In this document: piece by piece, positions 18,717-28,506 of the stretch
Layout of the letters: every line of letters begins with the position of its first letter
Position numbering within the stretch: the stretch's first letter is position 1
From: Chloroflexus aggregans DSM 9485
GTDB lineage: Bacteria > Chloroflexota > Chloroflexia > Chloroflexales > Chloroflexaceae
DNA length: 64,000 nt
Assembly: GCF_000021945.1 (NCBI RefSeq)
Contig: NC_011831.1
Coordinates: forward strand, 2,059,353 to 2,123,352
Direction: 5' to 3'
Made by a program: the position numbers and the translations under genes
Notes under the pieces: generated by a model
What the model was told of the DNA's origin: nothing
The model's input: the letters and a program-made list of their open reading frames with translations, nothing else
Database searches by the model: none

Positions 18717-18725
18717 AGCATACCA
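18717..18725 (-). promoter_or_regulatory. Extended -10 box for the phosphatase-LCP unit
   Basis: On the minus strand the sequence TGGTATGCT (TG-N-TATNNT) lies 38 bases before the ATG of the SpoIIE-type gene. It is back to back with the promoter of the aldehyde dehydrogenase. No clear -35 box is seen. Confidence 0.45.
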
Positions 18726-18737
18726 CAATTTACCTCG

Positions 18738-18746
18738 TGCTATAAT
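18738..18746 (+). promoter_or_regulatory. Extended -10 promoter of the aldehyde dehydrogenase gene
   Basis: TGCTATAAT is a perfect extended -10 box, 53 bases before the start codon; the 17-bp-spaced -35 position is GCATAC, poorly conserved. It is one of several boxes of the same form in this window. Confidence 0.6.
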
Positions 18747-18799
18747 CAAAACGTTACCGGTTCAACGTCACAAGTACGTTTATGTCAAGGAGGACAACA

Positions 18800-20296
18800 A
18801 TGACCGCAACGCGGATCTTTCACAATCTGATCGGCGGCGAGTTTGTACCGGCCCAAAGTGGCAAAACCTTCGAGCGACGCAATCCCGCCGACACCCGCGA
18901 TCTGGTCGGTGTATTCGCCGATAGTGATGAACGCGATGTCCATGCCGCGGTTGAAGCGGCTAAAGCAGCCTTTGCCACATGGAGCAAAGTGCCTGCCCCC
19001 AAGCGTGGTGAGATTCTGCTCCGCGCTGCCGAGTTACTTCAAGCCCGCAAAGAGCAGTATAGTCGTGATCTCACCCGCGAGATGGGCAAACCCCTGTTTG
19101 AAGCCGGTGGCGACATCGTTGAGGCTATCGGGATGGCTCAATATGCCGGTAGCGAAGGACGCCGCATGCACGGTGTGACCACCCCGTCGGAATTGCCCGA
19201 CAAATTCCAGATGAGCATTCGCCAGCCCATCGGCGTAGTCGGGCTTATCACCCCCTGGAACTTCCCGATGGCCATTGCCTCGTGGAAGATGCTACCGGCG
19301 ATCGTCTGCGGCAACACGGTTGTCATCAAACCCGGCGAAGACGCTTCGGTGAGTACCTACAACCTGGTACAGTGTCTGATGGAAGCCGGCCTACCGCCCG
19401 GCGTCGTCAATATCGTCACCGGCTATGGGCCAAAAGCCGGCCAACCTCTCGTCGAACATCCTGACGTACCGGTCATCTCTTTCACCGGTAGCACCGAAAC
19501 CGGCCGGCTCGTGTATGAGCTAGGCGCACGCCGGATCAAGCGTGTCAGCCTTGAGATGGGTGGTAAAAACCCGTTGATTGTCATGCCTGACGCCGATCTC
19601 GATCTTGCGCTCGACGGCGTCTTGTGGGCTGCGTTTGGCACGACCGGCCAACGTTGCACTGCCACCAGCCGCCTGATCGTTCACCGTGCCGTCGCGAAGG
19701 AGCTGGTTGACCGAATTGTTGCTCGCGCCCAATCGCTCCGCATTGGGAATGGTCTCGATCCGAATACCGATATGGGTCCGCTGGTGAACGAGAAACAGAT
19801 GCAACGAGTGCTTAATTATATCGAGATTGGTAAGCAAGAAGGAGCAACCTTGCTCTGTGGCGGTTACCGCCTCACCGGCGGCGATTACGACTACGGCTAT
19901 TTTATTGCGCCGACCGTCTTCACCAACGTCACACCCCAGATGCGCATCGCTCGCGAAGAAATCTTTGGGCCGGTGCTGAGTGTGATTGAGGTTGATAGTC
20001 TCGATGAAGCGGTGGCAATTGCCAATGATGTGGCCTATGGCCTTAGTTCGGCAATTTATACTCGTGATATTAACGCTGCTTTCCGCGCTATGCAGGCGCT
20101 GCAAGCCGGGATTGTTTACATCAACGCTCCTACCATCGGCGCTGAAATTCACTTGCCGTTCGGTGGTGTGAAGGCGACCGGTAACGGTCATCGCGAAGCC
20201 GGCCCGACGATGCTCGATGTCTTCTCGGAGTGGAAGAGCGTCTACATTGATTACAGCGGCAGATTGCAGCGCGCACAGATTGATAACGCCGATTAG
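18800..20296 (+). CDS. NAD(P)-dependent aldehyde dehydrogenase
   Basis: Soluble oxidoreductase of 498 aa that oxidises an aldehyde to the acid. The catalytic cysteine lies in [12 protein letters not shown] and the general-base Glu in [13 protein letters not shown]; the cofactor loop is [17 protein letters not shown]. Overall it resembles the alpha-ketoglutarate-semialdehyde / succinate-semialdehyde group, but substrate cannot be fixed from sequence. The ATG at 18800 is preferred over 18782 because AAGGAGG sits six bases before it. It is monocistronic: own promoter upstream and hairpin terminator downstream. Confidence 0.93.
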   Translation: MTATRIFHNLIGGEFVPAQSGKTFERRNPADTRDLVGVFADSDERDVHAAVEAAKAAFATWSKVPAPKRGEILLRAAELLQARKEQYSRDLTREMGKPLFEAGGDIVEAIGMAQYAGSEGRRMHGVTTPSELPDKFQMSIRQPIGVVGLITPWNFPMAIASWKMLPAIVCGNTVVIKPGEDASVSTYNLVQCLMEAGLPPGVVNIVTGYGPKAGQPLVEHPDVPVISFTGSTETGRLVYELGARRIKRVSLEMGGKNPLIVMPDADLDLALDGVLWAAFGTTGQRCTATSRLIVHRAVAKELVDRIVARAQSLRIGNGLDPNTDMGPLVNEKQMQRVLNYIEIGKQEGATLLCGGYRLTGGDYDYGYFIAPTVFTNVTPQMRIAREEIFGPVLSVIEVDSLDEAVAIANDVAYGLSSAIYTRDINAAFRAMQALQAGIVYINAPTIGAEIHLPFGGVKATGNGHREAGPTMLDVFSEWKSVYIDYSGRLQRAQIDNAD

Positions 20297-20320
20297 TCTA
20301 TCTCCTCGCATATACACCGA

Positions 20321-20357
20321 CTCCCCTTCACTATCGTCGGGTGTGAAGGGGAGTTTT
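20321..20357 (+). terminator. Intrinsic terminator after the aldehyde dehydrogenase
   Basis: An 11-bp perfect stem, CTCCCCTTCAC with GTGAAGGGGAG, encloses a loop of about 11 bases and is followed directly by TTTT. It starts 25 bases after the stop codon. The stem also works on the opposite strand, but no gene ends there. Confidence 0.85.
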
Positions 20358-20465
20358 GCTAACTACCACCCGCCTGTGTGGATGATGATGCCAACTGCCG
20401 AAGAACATCTTTGCAAGGCCACCATACTTCTTCCAGCTTCCAAGGTTGCCTACGGAAATATCCTG

Positions 20466-20496
20466 GTACCATGGATATGGTACGCTTTGTTATGTC
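20466..20496 (+). promoter_or_regulatory. Inverted repeat abutting a putative promoter of the PotD-like/sensor operon
   Basis: GTACCAT-GGAT-ATGGTAC (20466-20483) is a 7-bp inverted repeat. Four bases downstream begins a possible extended -10 box, TGTTATGTC (20488-20496), whose -35 position would be covered by the repeat. The start codon of the first lipoprotein gene is at 20526. A repressor site is plausible; no regulator gene is adjacent. Confidence 0.35.
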
Positions 20497-20525
20497 TAAA
20501 TAACGGTGGTAAAAACAAGGTAAAA

Positions 20526-21584
20526 ATGCTCAGCCAACTCTTTGTAACCATCTGTCTCATCTGCCTAACAGCGTGTACTTTCATACCGGCGAGTAATCCT
20601 TCGCCTCAGCCACCGACACTCACCATCACCGGCTGGGCCGGTTATATGCCGCCCGCACTACTCGACGCTTTTAAAAACGAAACCGGTATTGAAGTTACAT
20701 ACATTGGCTATGACAATACTGAAGAAGCAATTTCTCAGTTGCAACAAGGGGCACAGTACGATTTATTGATAGTAAGCTATCAGTTCATCCCCGAATTGAT
20801 ACACAACGGCACTCTTGCGCCGATTAATCGAGCAAATATTCCCAATATTCGCAACCTCAGTGCAACCTTTCGCGATTTGGCGTTCGATCCCGGTGAACGG
20901 TATTCGGTGATTTACCAGTGGGGCATTACCGGCTTGCTCGTGCGCACCGATCTGCTCGCCCGCCCAATCAAGCGTTGGTCTGATCTCTGGAATCCGACAC
21001 TTGACGGTAAAATCTTACTGTGGCCGATCCCACGTGATACGATCAACGTGCTGCTCAAATCGCTCGGCTACTCGATTAACACCACAGACACTGATCAGCT
21101 CGCTACCGCCCTGGCCCGCGCACCCGCACTGGCGCAACGAGTTGGTTGGGTAGACAGCGGGGTAGCGACGGCCACCCAGTACCTTGTATCCGGTGAATAC
21201 GCCGTCGCCCTCGCTTGGGCGTATGATGCACGCGACGCTCAACAACAGGATGAACGTATCACGTTTATCATTCCTGAAGATGGTACCGTCATTTGGCTGG
21301 ACAGTTTCGTCATTCCTACGACTAGTACCCACCCAGAACTCGCCGAACAGTTTATCAATTTTTTCTTACGACCAGACATGAGCGCACTCGTGACGAATGA
21401 GTTGGTCATAGCTACGGCAAATGAAGCGTCATGGCCGTTGGTCAAGCCGGAGCTACTGGCTAATACCAGCATCTTCCCAAGCAATGACATCCTCGAGCGC
21501 GCAGAATTGGAGGTACCACTTGACCCGGCAACCCAAAAACTTCATCATGAAATTTGGCGTGTATTCACCTTGACGAGATCGTAA
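20526..21584 (+). CDS. PotD-like periplasmic solute-binding lipoprotein (first of a tandem pair)
   Basis: Extracytoplasmic polyamine-type binding protein of 352 aa. Signal peptide with lipobox LTAC (about Cys18). The mature N-terminus LTITGWAGYMPPALLDAFKNE and the segments YDLLIVSYQFIPELI and YSVIYQWGITGLLVR are those of PotD/PotF spermidine-putrescine binding proteins. ATG 20526 has AAGG five bases upstream; the open frame continues 5' but without a signal. No PotABC permease or ATPase follows. Instead come a paralogue (3 bases after the stop) and a sensor kinase, suggesting a sensing role, which is inference. Confidence 0.9.
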   Translation: MLSQLFVTICLICLTACTFIPASNPSPQPPTLTITGWAGYMPPALLDAFKNETGIEVTYIGYDNTEEAISQLQQGAQYDLLIVSYQFIPELIHNGTLAPINRANIPNIRNLSATFRDLAFDPGERYSVIYQWGITGLLVRTDLLARPIKRWSDLWNPTLDGKILLWPIPRDTINVLLKSLGYSINTTDTDQLATALARAPALAQRVGWVDSGVATATQYLVSGEYAVALAWAYDARDAQQQDERITFIIPEDGTVIWLDSFVIPTTSTHPELAEQFINFFLRPDMSALVTNELVIATANEASWPLVKPELLANTSIFPSNDILERAELEVPLDPATQKLHHEIWRVFTLTRS

Positions 21585-21587
21585 CGT

Positions 21588-22652
21588 ATGTATCGTGCTA
21601 CCTTCATTATCTTACCCATCATACTCGCCGCATGTAGTGGTGGATCATTCGTCTCGCCACCGGTTACCCCAACTGCCACCAAGCTGGTGATCGCCGGCTG
21701 GGCCGGATATGTGCCGCAAACGATCCTCGATGCGTTTAGCGCCGAAACAGGTATTGCTGTTGAGTATGTGATCTACGAAGAACAATCCGCAGCTATTGCC
21801 CAACTTCGCGCCGGGGCCGATTACGATCTCGTCGTTATGGGAAGCTCTTTCGTACCGCGGTTGATCGGCGATGGCTTGCTCGCACCGCTCGATTACGGCC
21901 AAATTCCAAACCATCGCAATATTAGCATCAATTTTCACGATCTGAGTTATGATCCGGGTAACCGCTATTCCGTCGTGTACCAGTGGGGTGTCGGTGGGTT
22001 GATCGTTCGCCCTGACCTGCTCGACCGGCCGATCACACGTTGGGCCGATCTGTGGGATCCAGCGCTAGCCGGTAAAATTGCGATGTGGGTGACGGAAGAA
22101 GACCTGTTTGCTATTACCCTGAAAGCGATGGGTCAGCCAGTGAACACAACCGATCGCAGTGTTCTTGCGGAGGCAGCCGAGCGCATCAGCACGCTTTTAC
22201 CTAACATCGTTGCGCTCGATCCGATAATGCCGAACGCTGCCGATCTCCTTGCCAACGGCACCTATCCAATCGTATATGGATGGTCGTTTGACGCGATAGC
22301 CGGTCATGCTTTGAATCCGGCGGTAGCGTTCGTTTTTCCTGAAGAAGGGCCGATTTTCTGGATCGACACCTTGATCGTGCCTAAGGCTAGTACACGCCAA
22401 GCAGCCGCCTTTCAGTTTATCAATTTTGTCTTGCGTCCAGAGATAAGTGCGCAAATTACCAATGAAATCTACGTCGCAACAGCCAATGAACGAGCAATGT
22501 CGTTGATCGATCCAGCCTTGCGAGACCATCCGTGGATCTTTCCTGGGCGTATAATGTTGAAAGCGGAGTATTTGAGTGAACCGCCGGTGGACATCAAGGC
22601 ATACCGCCACCAGCTTTGGGAACAAATCGCAACCACACAACGTGTGAGGTGA
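21588..22652 (+). CDS. PotD-like periplasmic solute-binding lipoprotein (second of a tandem pair)
   Basis: Paralogue of the preceding gene, 354 aa, lipobox ILAAC. Conserved stretches line up along the whole length: VIAGWAGYVPQTILDAFSAE, YDLVVMGSSFVPRLI, YSVVYQWGVGGLIVR and FINFVLRPEISAQITNE. Divergence elsewhere shows an old duplication. It binds a polyamine or similar cation in the cell envelope. Its stop is separated by only three bases from the GTG start of the hybrid histidine kinase, so kinase and binding proteins are made from one message. Confidence 0.9.
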   Translation: MYRATFIILPIILAACSGGSFVSPPVTPTATKLVIAGWAGYVPQTILDAFSAETGIAVEYVIYEEQSAAIAQLRAGADYDLVVMGSSFVPRLIGDGLLAPLDYGQIPNHRNISINFHDLSYDPGNRYSVVYQWGVGGLIVRPDLLDRPITRWADLWDPALAGKIAMWVTEEDLFAITLKAMGQPVNTTDRSVLAEAAERISTLLPNIVALDPIMPNAADLLANGTYPIVYGWSFDAIAGHALNPAVAFVFPEEGPIFWIDTLIVPKASTRQAAAFQFINFVLRPEISAQITNEIYVATANERAMSLIDPALRDHPWIFPGRIMLKAEYLSEPPVDIKAYRHQLWEQIATTQRVR

Positions 22653-22655
22653 TGT

Positions 22656-25388
22656 GTGCAATCCATGCACGAATGGCAACAACGTCTCCATCAATATCTT
22701 AGTACTAGCCTCCGTGCTAAGCTGTCGTTTTTCCTGAGTCTCATGTTGACTCTCATCATGCTTGTGGCGGCCGTTGGTGTCTTCAGGTTCATCGAGTCGA
22801 TCGAACAAGAGGGTTGGGCCGGTCGGCAACGTGAAGCAGCCCAGAATGCGGTCCGCACCATTGACGATTTTTTGCGGCGGATCGAAGACACATTGGCGCT
22901 GGTTGGCGCACTCTCGGCTGAACAGGTCGCTACTTCACCGGAATTGTTGCCAGCGGTGCTCGATCGTGCGCCGGCATGGATTGAGATTGTGCGCGTCACA
23001 CGAGATGGACGAGTGATTGCCAAAGCCACCCGTGATCGTTCGTTGTTGGGCGATTTGGTGACGATACCGATGGCTAACTGGTTTCAGCAAGCGCGTGCCG
23101 GTCAGCGGTACCTCGGCCCATTATCGGTGACGTTTAATAGCGAACCGTATATCATCGTAGCTGTCCCGGCCAACGATGGCGGAGTTGTCGCCGGTCGCCT
23201 ACGGATGAACTTGCTATGGGAGACGGTGGCCACCATTCGTTTCGGACGCACCGGTCATGCTTATATCGTTGATGATCAAGGCGTTATCATTGCGCATACA
23301 GATCCACAGCTTGCACTCAACTATACCTCCATCGGCAATCGGCCAGAGTTTCGGGAATTTCCACCTGACGGTTTCCAGCGTTTTTATATCAACCTGCTTG
23401 GCGAAGAGACCCTCGGCGTAGCTCTCAACATCCCGACTACTCCATGGCGTTTGATCACAGAGATACCGGAATCTGAAGCGACTGAACTCTCGACCCGATC
23501 TGGCATTATCTTCACCATTAGTTTGATCATTTCCGGCCTCGTCATTTTACTTGCCACTAACTACCTGCTTGATCGATTTATATTCCGCATTCTCGCAGAG
23601 CTACGTCGAGGAGCTGAACGAGTTGGCAGCGGTGATTTGTCGCAACCTTTGCCGGTACCACAAGAACGCGAAGTGGCTCAAGTGGCGAGCGCATTCAACA
23701 CGATGATGAGCCAATTACGCGCACGTAACGCCGAAATTGCCCGCCAGACCGAAAGCCTGAAGGCTGAAGTCCAAGAACGTCGCCGAATTGAACAAGAGTT
23801 GATCCGCGCCCGTGATGCCGCAGAGGCCGCCTCACGCGCCAAAAGTACCTTCCTCGCGACAATGAGCCATGAGTTACGCACACCACTGACGGCGATCATC
23901 GGGTATAGCCAACTCTTAGAACAACTGGTTGATAAAGGGATTTATGAGACGGTGGCTCACGATGTGCGTCGTATCCGGGCTGCCGGTAACCATCTGCTGA
24001 CCCTGATTAACGATATTCTCGACATCTCGAAGATCGAAGCCGGACGAATGACGATCAGCGTTGAGTATGCCGATGTCGCCGATTTGGTTCGTGATGCGGT
24101 GAATACGGTGTTACCGCAAATGGAGAAAAACCACAATCGGCTCCAACTCCATTGCCCACCTGACATCGGTATGCTCAACAGTGATGCGACCAAAGTACGG
24201 CAAGCGCTCATCAATTTGCTGAGTAATGCGGCCAAATTTACCGAAAATGGGACGGTTACGCTGACCGTCACTCGCTATGAGGATGAGGGTCGGTTGTGGT
24301 TTCGTTTCACCGTGGCCGATACCGGTATCGGTATCCCGCCGGATAAGCTCGACAAGCTCTTCAAGGCCTTTTCGCAGATCGATGATTCGCCGACCCGCAA
24401 ATACGGTGGCACCGGCTTGGGTCTCGCCCTTAGCCAGCGGCTCTGTGAGCTGGTAGGTGGGCGGATCACGGTACAGAGTACGGTTGGCGTCGGATCGGTC
24501 TTTACCATCGAAGTGCCTGCCTCCCTCAGCCTGCCTACACCGGTACCCGCCGATCACTCGCCGGATCGCTCTGTCGCCGATGAGCATACCGTATCTGAGA
24601 CGGCCGATAATTTACCAGTACCGACCGGTCAGGCAATTGTTCTGGTCATTGATGATGATCCGACGATCGGTGAACTGTTCAATCGCCTCATCCCGAAAAC
24701 CGAAGCGTATGTTGTCGTGGCCCATACCGGAGCCGAGGGATTACGGCTGGCAGCCGACTTGATACCCGAATTGATCGTGCTCGATATGAACCTACCCGAT
24801 CTCAATGGGATTGAGGTACTCGCACGCTTGCGCGAAGACCCGACACTGGCCACAATTCCGATTGTGGTCTTGACCATTGACGATCAAGCCCAACGTGGGT
24901 TAACATTCACCGTATCTGAATATCTGGTCAAACCGGTGGCACCGGATAAACTCATCCAGGTGGTGCAGCAGCATTGCCGCCGCACGCCCAACGAAGCCAC
25001 CGATTACATCTTGATCGTCGAAGATAATCAGGCACTGGCCGAGATGGTCGCTCGCACACTCCGCACAGCCGGTTGGCACACGGAGATGGTCGCGGACGGT
25101 GAGGCCGGACTGATCACTGTGCGGAGCAAGCCACCCAGTCTCATTTTGCTTGATTATCTGCTGCCCAAACTCGACGGTCTTCAGTTTTTAGAAGCATTAC
25201 GCGCCGATCCGGTCGGACGGAACATCCCGGTCATTTTGATGACGGCCCGCGATCTTTCGGCTGACGAACGACAACGACTGGCAAGTAGCGTCAACGCTAT
25301 TCTTAGCAAGGCGCACTTTGATATTGAACAGATTGTCGTCTCTATTCGAGATATTCTACAGACCAAATCAACGATTATCTCGAAGTAG
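22656..25388 (+). CDS. Hybrid sensor histidine kinase: dCache sensor, HAMP, HisKA/HATPase, two receiver domains
   Basis: Membrane sensor of 910 aa. Helix 1 (about 20-42), an extracytoplasmic dCache-like sensor (TGHAYIVDDQGVIIAHTDP), helix 2 (about 288-308), HAMP, coiled coil, then HisKA with phosphorylated His405 (MSHELRTPLTAIIGY) and HATPase (N, G1, G2 boxes; GTGLGLALS). Two receiver domains follow with acceptor Asp710 (LIVLDMNLPDLNG) and Asp833 (ILLDYLLPKLDG). The first receiver has VVLTIDDQ and the second VILMTARD at the conserved Thr/Ser position. GTG 22656 has GAGGTGA upstream. Coupling to two binding lipoproteins suggests ligand-loaded protein may be detected by the sensor domain. Confidence 0.94.
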   Translation: MQSMHEWQQRLHQYLSTSLRAKLSFFLSLMLTLIMLVAAVGVFRFIESIEQEGWAGRQREAAQNAVRTIDDFLRRIEDTLALVGALSAEQVATSPELLPAVLDRAPAWIEIVRVTRDGRVIAKATRDRSLLGDLVTIPMANWFQQARAGQRYLGPLSVTFNSEPYIIVAVPANDGGVVAGRLRMNLLWETVATIRFGRTGHAYIVDDQGVIIAHTDPQLALNYTSIGNRPEFREFPPDGFQRFYINLLGEETLGVALNIPTTPWRLITEIPESEATELSTRSGIIFTISLIISGLVILLATNYLLDRFIFRILAELRRGAERVGSGDLSQPLPVPQEREVAQVASAFNTMMSQLRARNAEIARQTESLKAEVQERRRIEQELIRARDAAEAASRAKSTFLATMSHELRTPLTAIIGYSQLLEQLVDKGIYETVAHDVRRIRAAGNHLLTLINDILDISKIEAGRMTISVEYADVADLVRDAVNTVLPQMEKNHNRLQLHCPPDIGMLNSDATKVRQALINLLSNAAKFTENGTVTLTVTRYEDEGRLWFRFTVADTGIGIPPDKLDKLFKAFSQIDDSPTRKYGGTGLGLALSQRLCELVGGRITVQSTVGVGSVFTIEVPASLSLPTPVPADHSPDRSVADEHTVSETADNLPVPTGQAIVLVIDDDPTIGELFNRLIPKTEAYVVVAHTGAEGLRLAADLIPELIVLDMNLPDLNGIEVLARLREDPTLATIPIVVLTIDDQAQRGLTFTVSEYLVKPVAPDKLIQVVQQHCRRTPNEATDYILIVEDNQALAEMVARTLRTAGWHTEMVADGEAGLITVRSKPPSLILLDYLLPKLDGLQFLEALRADPVGRNIPVILMTARDLSADERQRLASSVNAILSKAHFDIEQIVVSIRDILQTKSTIISK

Positions 25389-25421
25389 TGTTCTCGTACC
25401 TGAAGGTAAGGTTTTTTCACT

Positions 25422-25817
25422 ATGGCTAAGATTTTGATTGTAGAAGATGATCAGAATAATCGCGACTTGATTGCTCGGCTGATTCAACTCATGGGCCATG
25501 AGCCAATCTTAGCCAACGATGGTGCGCAGGGAGTTGCATTAGCCCGTAGTATGCAACCTGACCTGATCATTATGGACATGGGCTTGCCGGTGTTGAACGG
25601 TTGGCAAGCCACCCACCGCATCAAATCGCAACCGGCCACCAGCCACATCCCGGTGCTCGCTCTGACGGCCTACGCGCTGAACGAAGACCGACTACGTGCG
25701 TTGTCGTCGGGCTGCGACGATTTCGAGACGAAGCCGATCGATATTACACGGTTTCGCGAGAAGGTGTCGGCCATGCTCGCACGCTCAAACCATCGAGTGG
25801 ATGGTGATACTATTTAG
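25422..25817 (+). CDS. Single-domain response regulator (CheY/DivK type)
   Basis: Receiver-only protein of 131 aa. Acidic pocket VEDD, phosphoacceptor Asp52 (DLIIMDMGLPVLNG), switch Thr in LALTAYAL and Lys in FETKPID are all present. There is no output domain, so it must act by protein contact, for example as a phosphorelay shuttle. It begins 33 bases after the hybrid kinase and is its likely partner. AAGGTAAGG precedes the ATG. Confidence 0.93.
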   Translation: MAKILIVEDDQNNRDLIARLIQLMGHEPILANDGAQGVALARSMQPDLIIMDMGLPVLNGWQATHRIKSQPATSHIPVLALTAYALNEDRLRALSSGCDDFETKPIDITRFREKVSAMLARSNHRVDGDTI

Positions 25818-25861
25818 AAGTTCTAAACAACGTATCACACCTGTTCTACCCCTATCACCCA

Positions 25862-25870
25862 TGCTATACT
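25862..25870 (+). promoter_or_regulatory. Extended -10 box for the lytic transglycosylase gene
   Basis: TGCTATACT lies 24 bases before the ATG of the transglycosylase gene and 44 bases after the response regulator stop. It suggests the transglycosylase is transcribed separately. Confidence 0.5.
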
Positions 25871-25894
25871 GCTCCCGTAGTGAAAGGAGCATGT

Positions 25895-28243
25895 ATGGCC
25901 TTGCAGCGGTTGGTCCGGCAACGAGCAGTAACATGGATCTGCGGTATCATGTGTTGCTGGCTTGTTGCCTGTACGACCCCGTCCTTCCAACCTTCACCAG
26001 ACCCTACAGCTACTCCGACTGAGCTACCGGCGACCCCCACGCCACTGCCGATTACGTCAACCGATCTCTGGCAACGAGCCATTGCCGCCAGCGTAATCGG
26101 CGACGAGGATACCGCCGCTCAATTCTTGAGCGAGTTATTGCAACTCTTTCCCGCAGCACCGGAAGCACCACAGGCACGTTTGCTACTGGCCCGTTCGTAT
26201 GCGAAGCGTGGCGCGTGGACATCGGCGGCAGCGGTGTTGCGTCCGTTGTTATCCGATCCGACGCAGCCAATATACGTACCGGCGCTCTTCCTCAATGCAC
26301 GCGCCAACGAAGCCGCCGGCCTCCACGAGGCGGCGGTGGCTGCCTACAGCGAGTACGAATCGTTGCAAACCCCACTGGCGCCGTATGCGGCACTCCGGGC
26401 TGCCGCCCAATTACGAGTATTGGGGCGGTTGGCCGAAGCAGAAGCAGCTTACTTACGCGCAGCGACCAGCACGATTGCTGCCGGTCAACGCGCGGCGGCT
26501 TACGAACAAGCGATGGAGCTTGCCGTTCTCGCTAATCGTCCGGCTGATGGCGTTGCGTATGCTCGAGCTATCTTAAGTTTCGCGACCCAACCCGACTACC
26601 GAGCACGCATCTTGGTACGGGCAGCAGCGCTTGCCGATGCGGCAGGCGATGAGGAATCTGCTCGTGCCTTGCGGCGTGAGGCCATCACTACCTATGCCGG
26701 TGCTGCTGCTGTACAGGCAATTGATGACTTACGTGCTGTTGGTGACACAGCGTTCGATCCGTGGGCTGCCGCTCAAGCCTACCGCGCTGTCGAACGGTGG
26801 ACTGACGTGATCGCAATGCTTGATATGGCCATCGCCTCCGGTCAAGACCCTGCCGAGGCATTGCGTCAACGCGGATTAGCCCGGCGCGTACTCGGTGATT
26901 TCAGTGGGGCACTGGCCGATCTGGCGACAGCCCGCGAACGCGCTACGAACCCGGAAACCTTCCGCCAGGCAGCACTTGATTGGATTCAGACCTACGGCCA
27001 GAGCGGAATGACGGCAGAAGCAGCGATGCTGTATCGCCAGTACGCCGATGAGTGGCCCGATGATCCGCGAGCACCGGTCGCCCTTGATCGGGCGGCCCAG
27101 TTGTACGACCGGCTCGACGATAGGGCAACGGCGACTGCCGTGCGGATCGAATTGGGCCAACGTTACCCAACCACAACCCTCGGCATTACTGCGCTCCACC
27201 GCGTCGCACTGGCACGCTTCGATGCAGGTGATCTGACCGGCGCCGGTGAACTGTGGCAAACGCTTGCCCGTCACGGGCAGGGGATCGGTCAGGCGTTAGG
27301 TGCGTTTTGGGCCGGTAAGACGGCCCAAGCGTTGGGCGATCCGGCGGCGACAGCATTGTTTCAGCAGGCACAGGCGAGTGCGCCAGACAGTTTTTACGCT
27401 GTGCGCGCAGCCGAGGAGTTGGGGGCTGTTCCTACCGGTCACATCCCGTTCACTGCACCAATGACCTCCGACGACTGGCTTGCACTAACAGAATGGATCC
27501 GGAGCTGGGCGTCCACCGAATCTCCCAACCAAACCCTCGCGGTAGTGGCGGAACGCGCCCGACTTCTTGCGGAAGTCGGCTTAGAAGATGAAGCGCGTGG
27601 CGAATGGCTCGACGGTTTGCGGCAAATTGGTGAATCACCCGTCTTGGCTCTCGATCTGGCCCAGCGCGCGTATCATGCCGGTGCGACGTACTACGCGCTG
27701 CTGGCTGCCGAACGGCTCACCCAACTCGCCCCGACAACTGCCGGCCCACCCCCAACGAGCCTGCTGCGGTTGCGTTTTCCCACCCCATACGCTGATATTG
27801 TGCAACAGGAAGCCACTGCATTTGGGGTTGATCCGCTCTTGTTGTATGCCCTCATCCGTCAAGAGAGCCTGTTCAATCCGGCTGCAACTTCGTGGGTGGG
27901 TGCCCGTGGCTTAACCCAAGTCATGCCGGAAACCGGGCGCGGGATTGCGCAAAACCTCGGTATGAGCAACTTTCAGCTCGATGATCTCTACCGCCCATAC
28001 ATCAGTATCCGCTTCGGTGCGTTCTATCTCGGTCGTCGCATCAGTGATATGAACGGCAGTCTGCATGGGGCACTGGCCGCCTACAATGGTGGCTTGGGGA
28101 ATGCCCGGCGGTGGGCCGGCGGTAATACGGTTACCGATCCCGACCGCTTCATCGAGATGATCGACTTTAATGAGACGCGCAACTACGTATGGAGTGTATA
28201 TGCGTTTTACGGCGTGTATCGTAGCCTGTATCGTTGGCCCTGA
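25895..28243 (+). CDS. Slt70-type lytic transglycosylase lipoprotein with TPR-like repeats
   Basis: Envelope enzyme of 782 aa that cleaves peptidoglycan glycan strands with 1,6-anhydro ring formation. Lipobox WLVAC and a Thr/Pro linker give outer-face anchoring. Residues about 60-600 are Ala-rich helical hairpins (TPR/superhelix) as in Slt70. The C-terminal SLT domain contains the catalytic Glu in LLLYALIRQESLFNP, then GARGLTQVMPETG and LAAYNGGLGNARRW. The ATG at 25895 is chosen because AAAGGAG precedes it; the GTG at 25880 would lie before a proper signal peptide. This is not from a phage: no phage genes are nearby. Confidence 0.93.
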   Translation: MALQRLVRQRAVTWICGIMCCWLVACTTPSFQPSPDPTATPTELPATPTPLPITSTDLWQRAIAASVIGDEDTAAQFLSELLQLFPAAPEAPQARLLLARSYAKRGAWTSAAAVLRPLLSDPTQPIYVPALFLNARANEAAGLHEAAVAAYSEYESLQTPLAPYAALRAAAQLRVLGRLAEAEAAYLRAATSTIAAGQRAAAYEQAMELAVLANRPADGVAYARAILSFATQPDYRARILVRAAALADAAGDEESARALRREAITTYAGAAAVQAIDDLRAVGDTAFDPWAAAQAYRAVERWTDVIAMLDMAIASGQDPAEALRQRGLARRVLGDFSGALADLATARERATNPETFRQAALDWIQTYGQSGMTAEAAMLYRQYADEWPDDPRAPVALDRAAQLYDRLDDRATATAVRIELGQRYPTTTLGITALHRVALARFDAGDLTGAGELWQTLARHGQGIGQALGAFWAGKTAQALGDPAATALFQQAQASAPDSFYAVRAAEELGAVPTGHIPFTAPMTSDDWLALTEWIRSWASTESPNQTLAVVAERARLLAEVGLEDEARGEWLDGLRQIGESPVLALDLAQRAYHAGATYYALLAAERLTQLAPTTAGPPPTSLLRLRFPTPYADIVQQEATAFGVDPLLLYALIRQESLFNPAATSWVGARGLTQVMPETGRGIAQNLGMSNFQLDDLYRPYISIRFGAFYLGRRISDMNGSLHGALAAYNGGLGNARRWAGGNTVTDPDRFIEMIDFNETRNYVWSVYAFYGVYRSLYRWP

Positions 28244-28506
28244 TAAGTGATGAGGGCTAAGGTCTAAGGTTGACAACGTTGTCCACCACAAGCATACAGA
28301 CTCACAAGGTGAAGGCATCCACAGAACTTGCCTCAGCGGATGACGCGATGTACCAGTCACCCATCTGTTGCGTTCCTTTCGTCCACTGCCTCTTTGTGTT
28401 ATCCTCGACATTCAAAAACATACCATCTTACTTATCGGATTAATCGTACCTCGCCTGTCGGTCGCCATCACGTTACATAAAAGGTTACCTCCGAGGAAGG
28501 TATCGA

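Noticed and set aside
25895-28243. Phage or conjugative lysozyme
   Set aside because: The SLT protein is a lipoprotein with a TPR-like superhelix as in cellular Slt70, with no phage or conjugation genes around.
28244-28506. Riboswitch or tRNA in the 263-base gap before the split STAS gene
   Set aside because: No cloverleaf or known riboswitch motif could be recognised.
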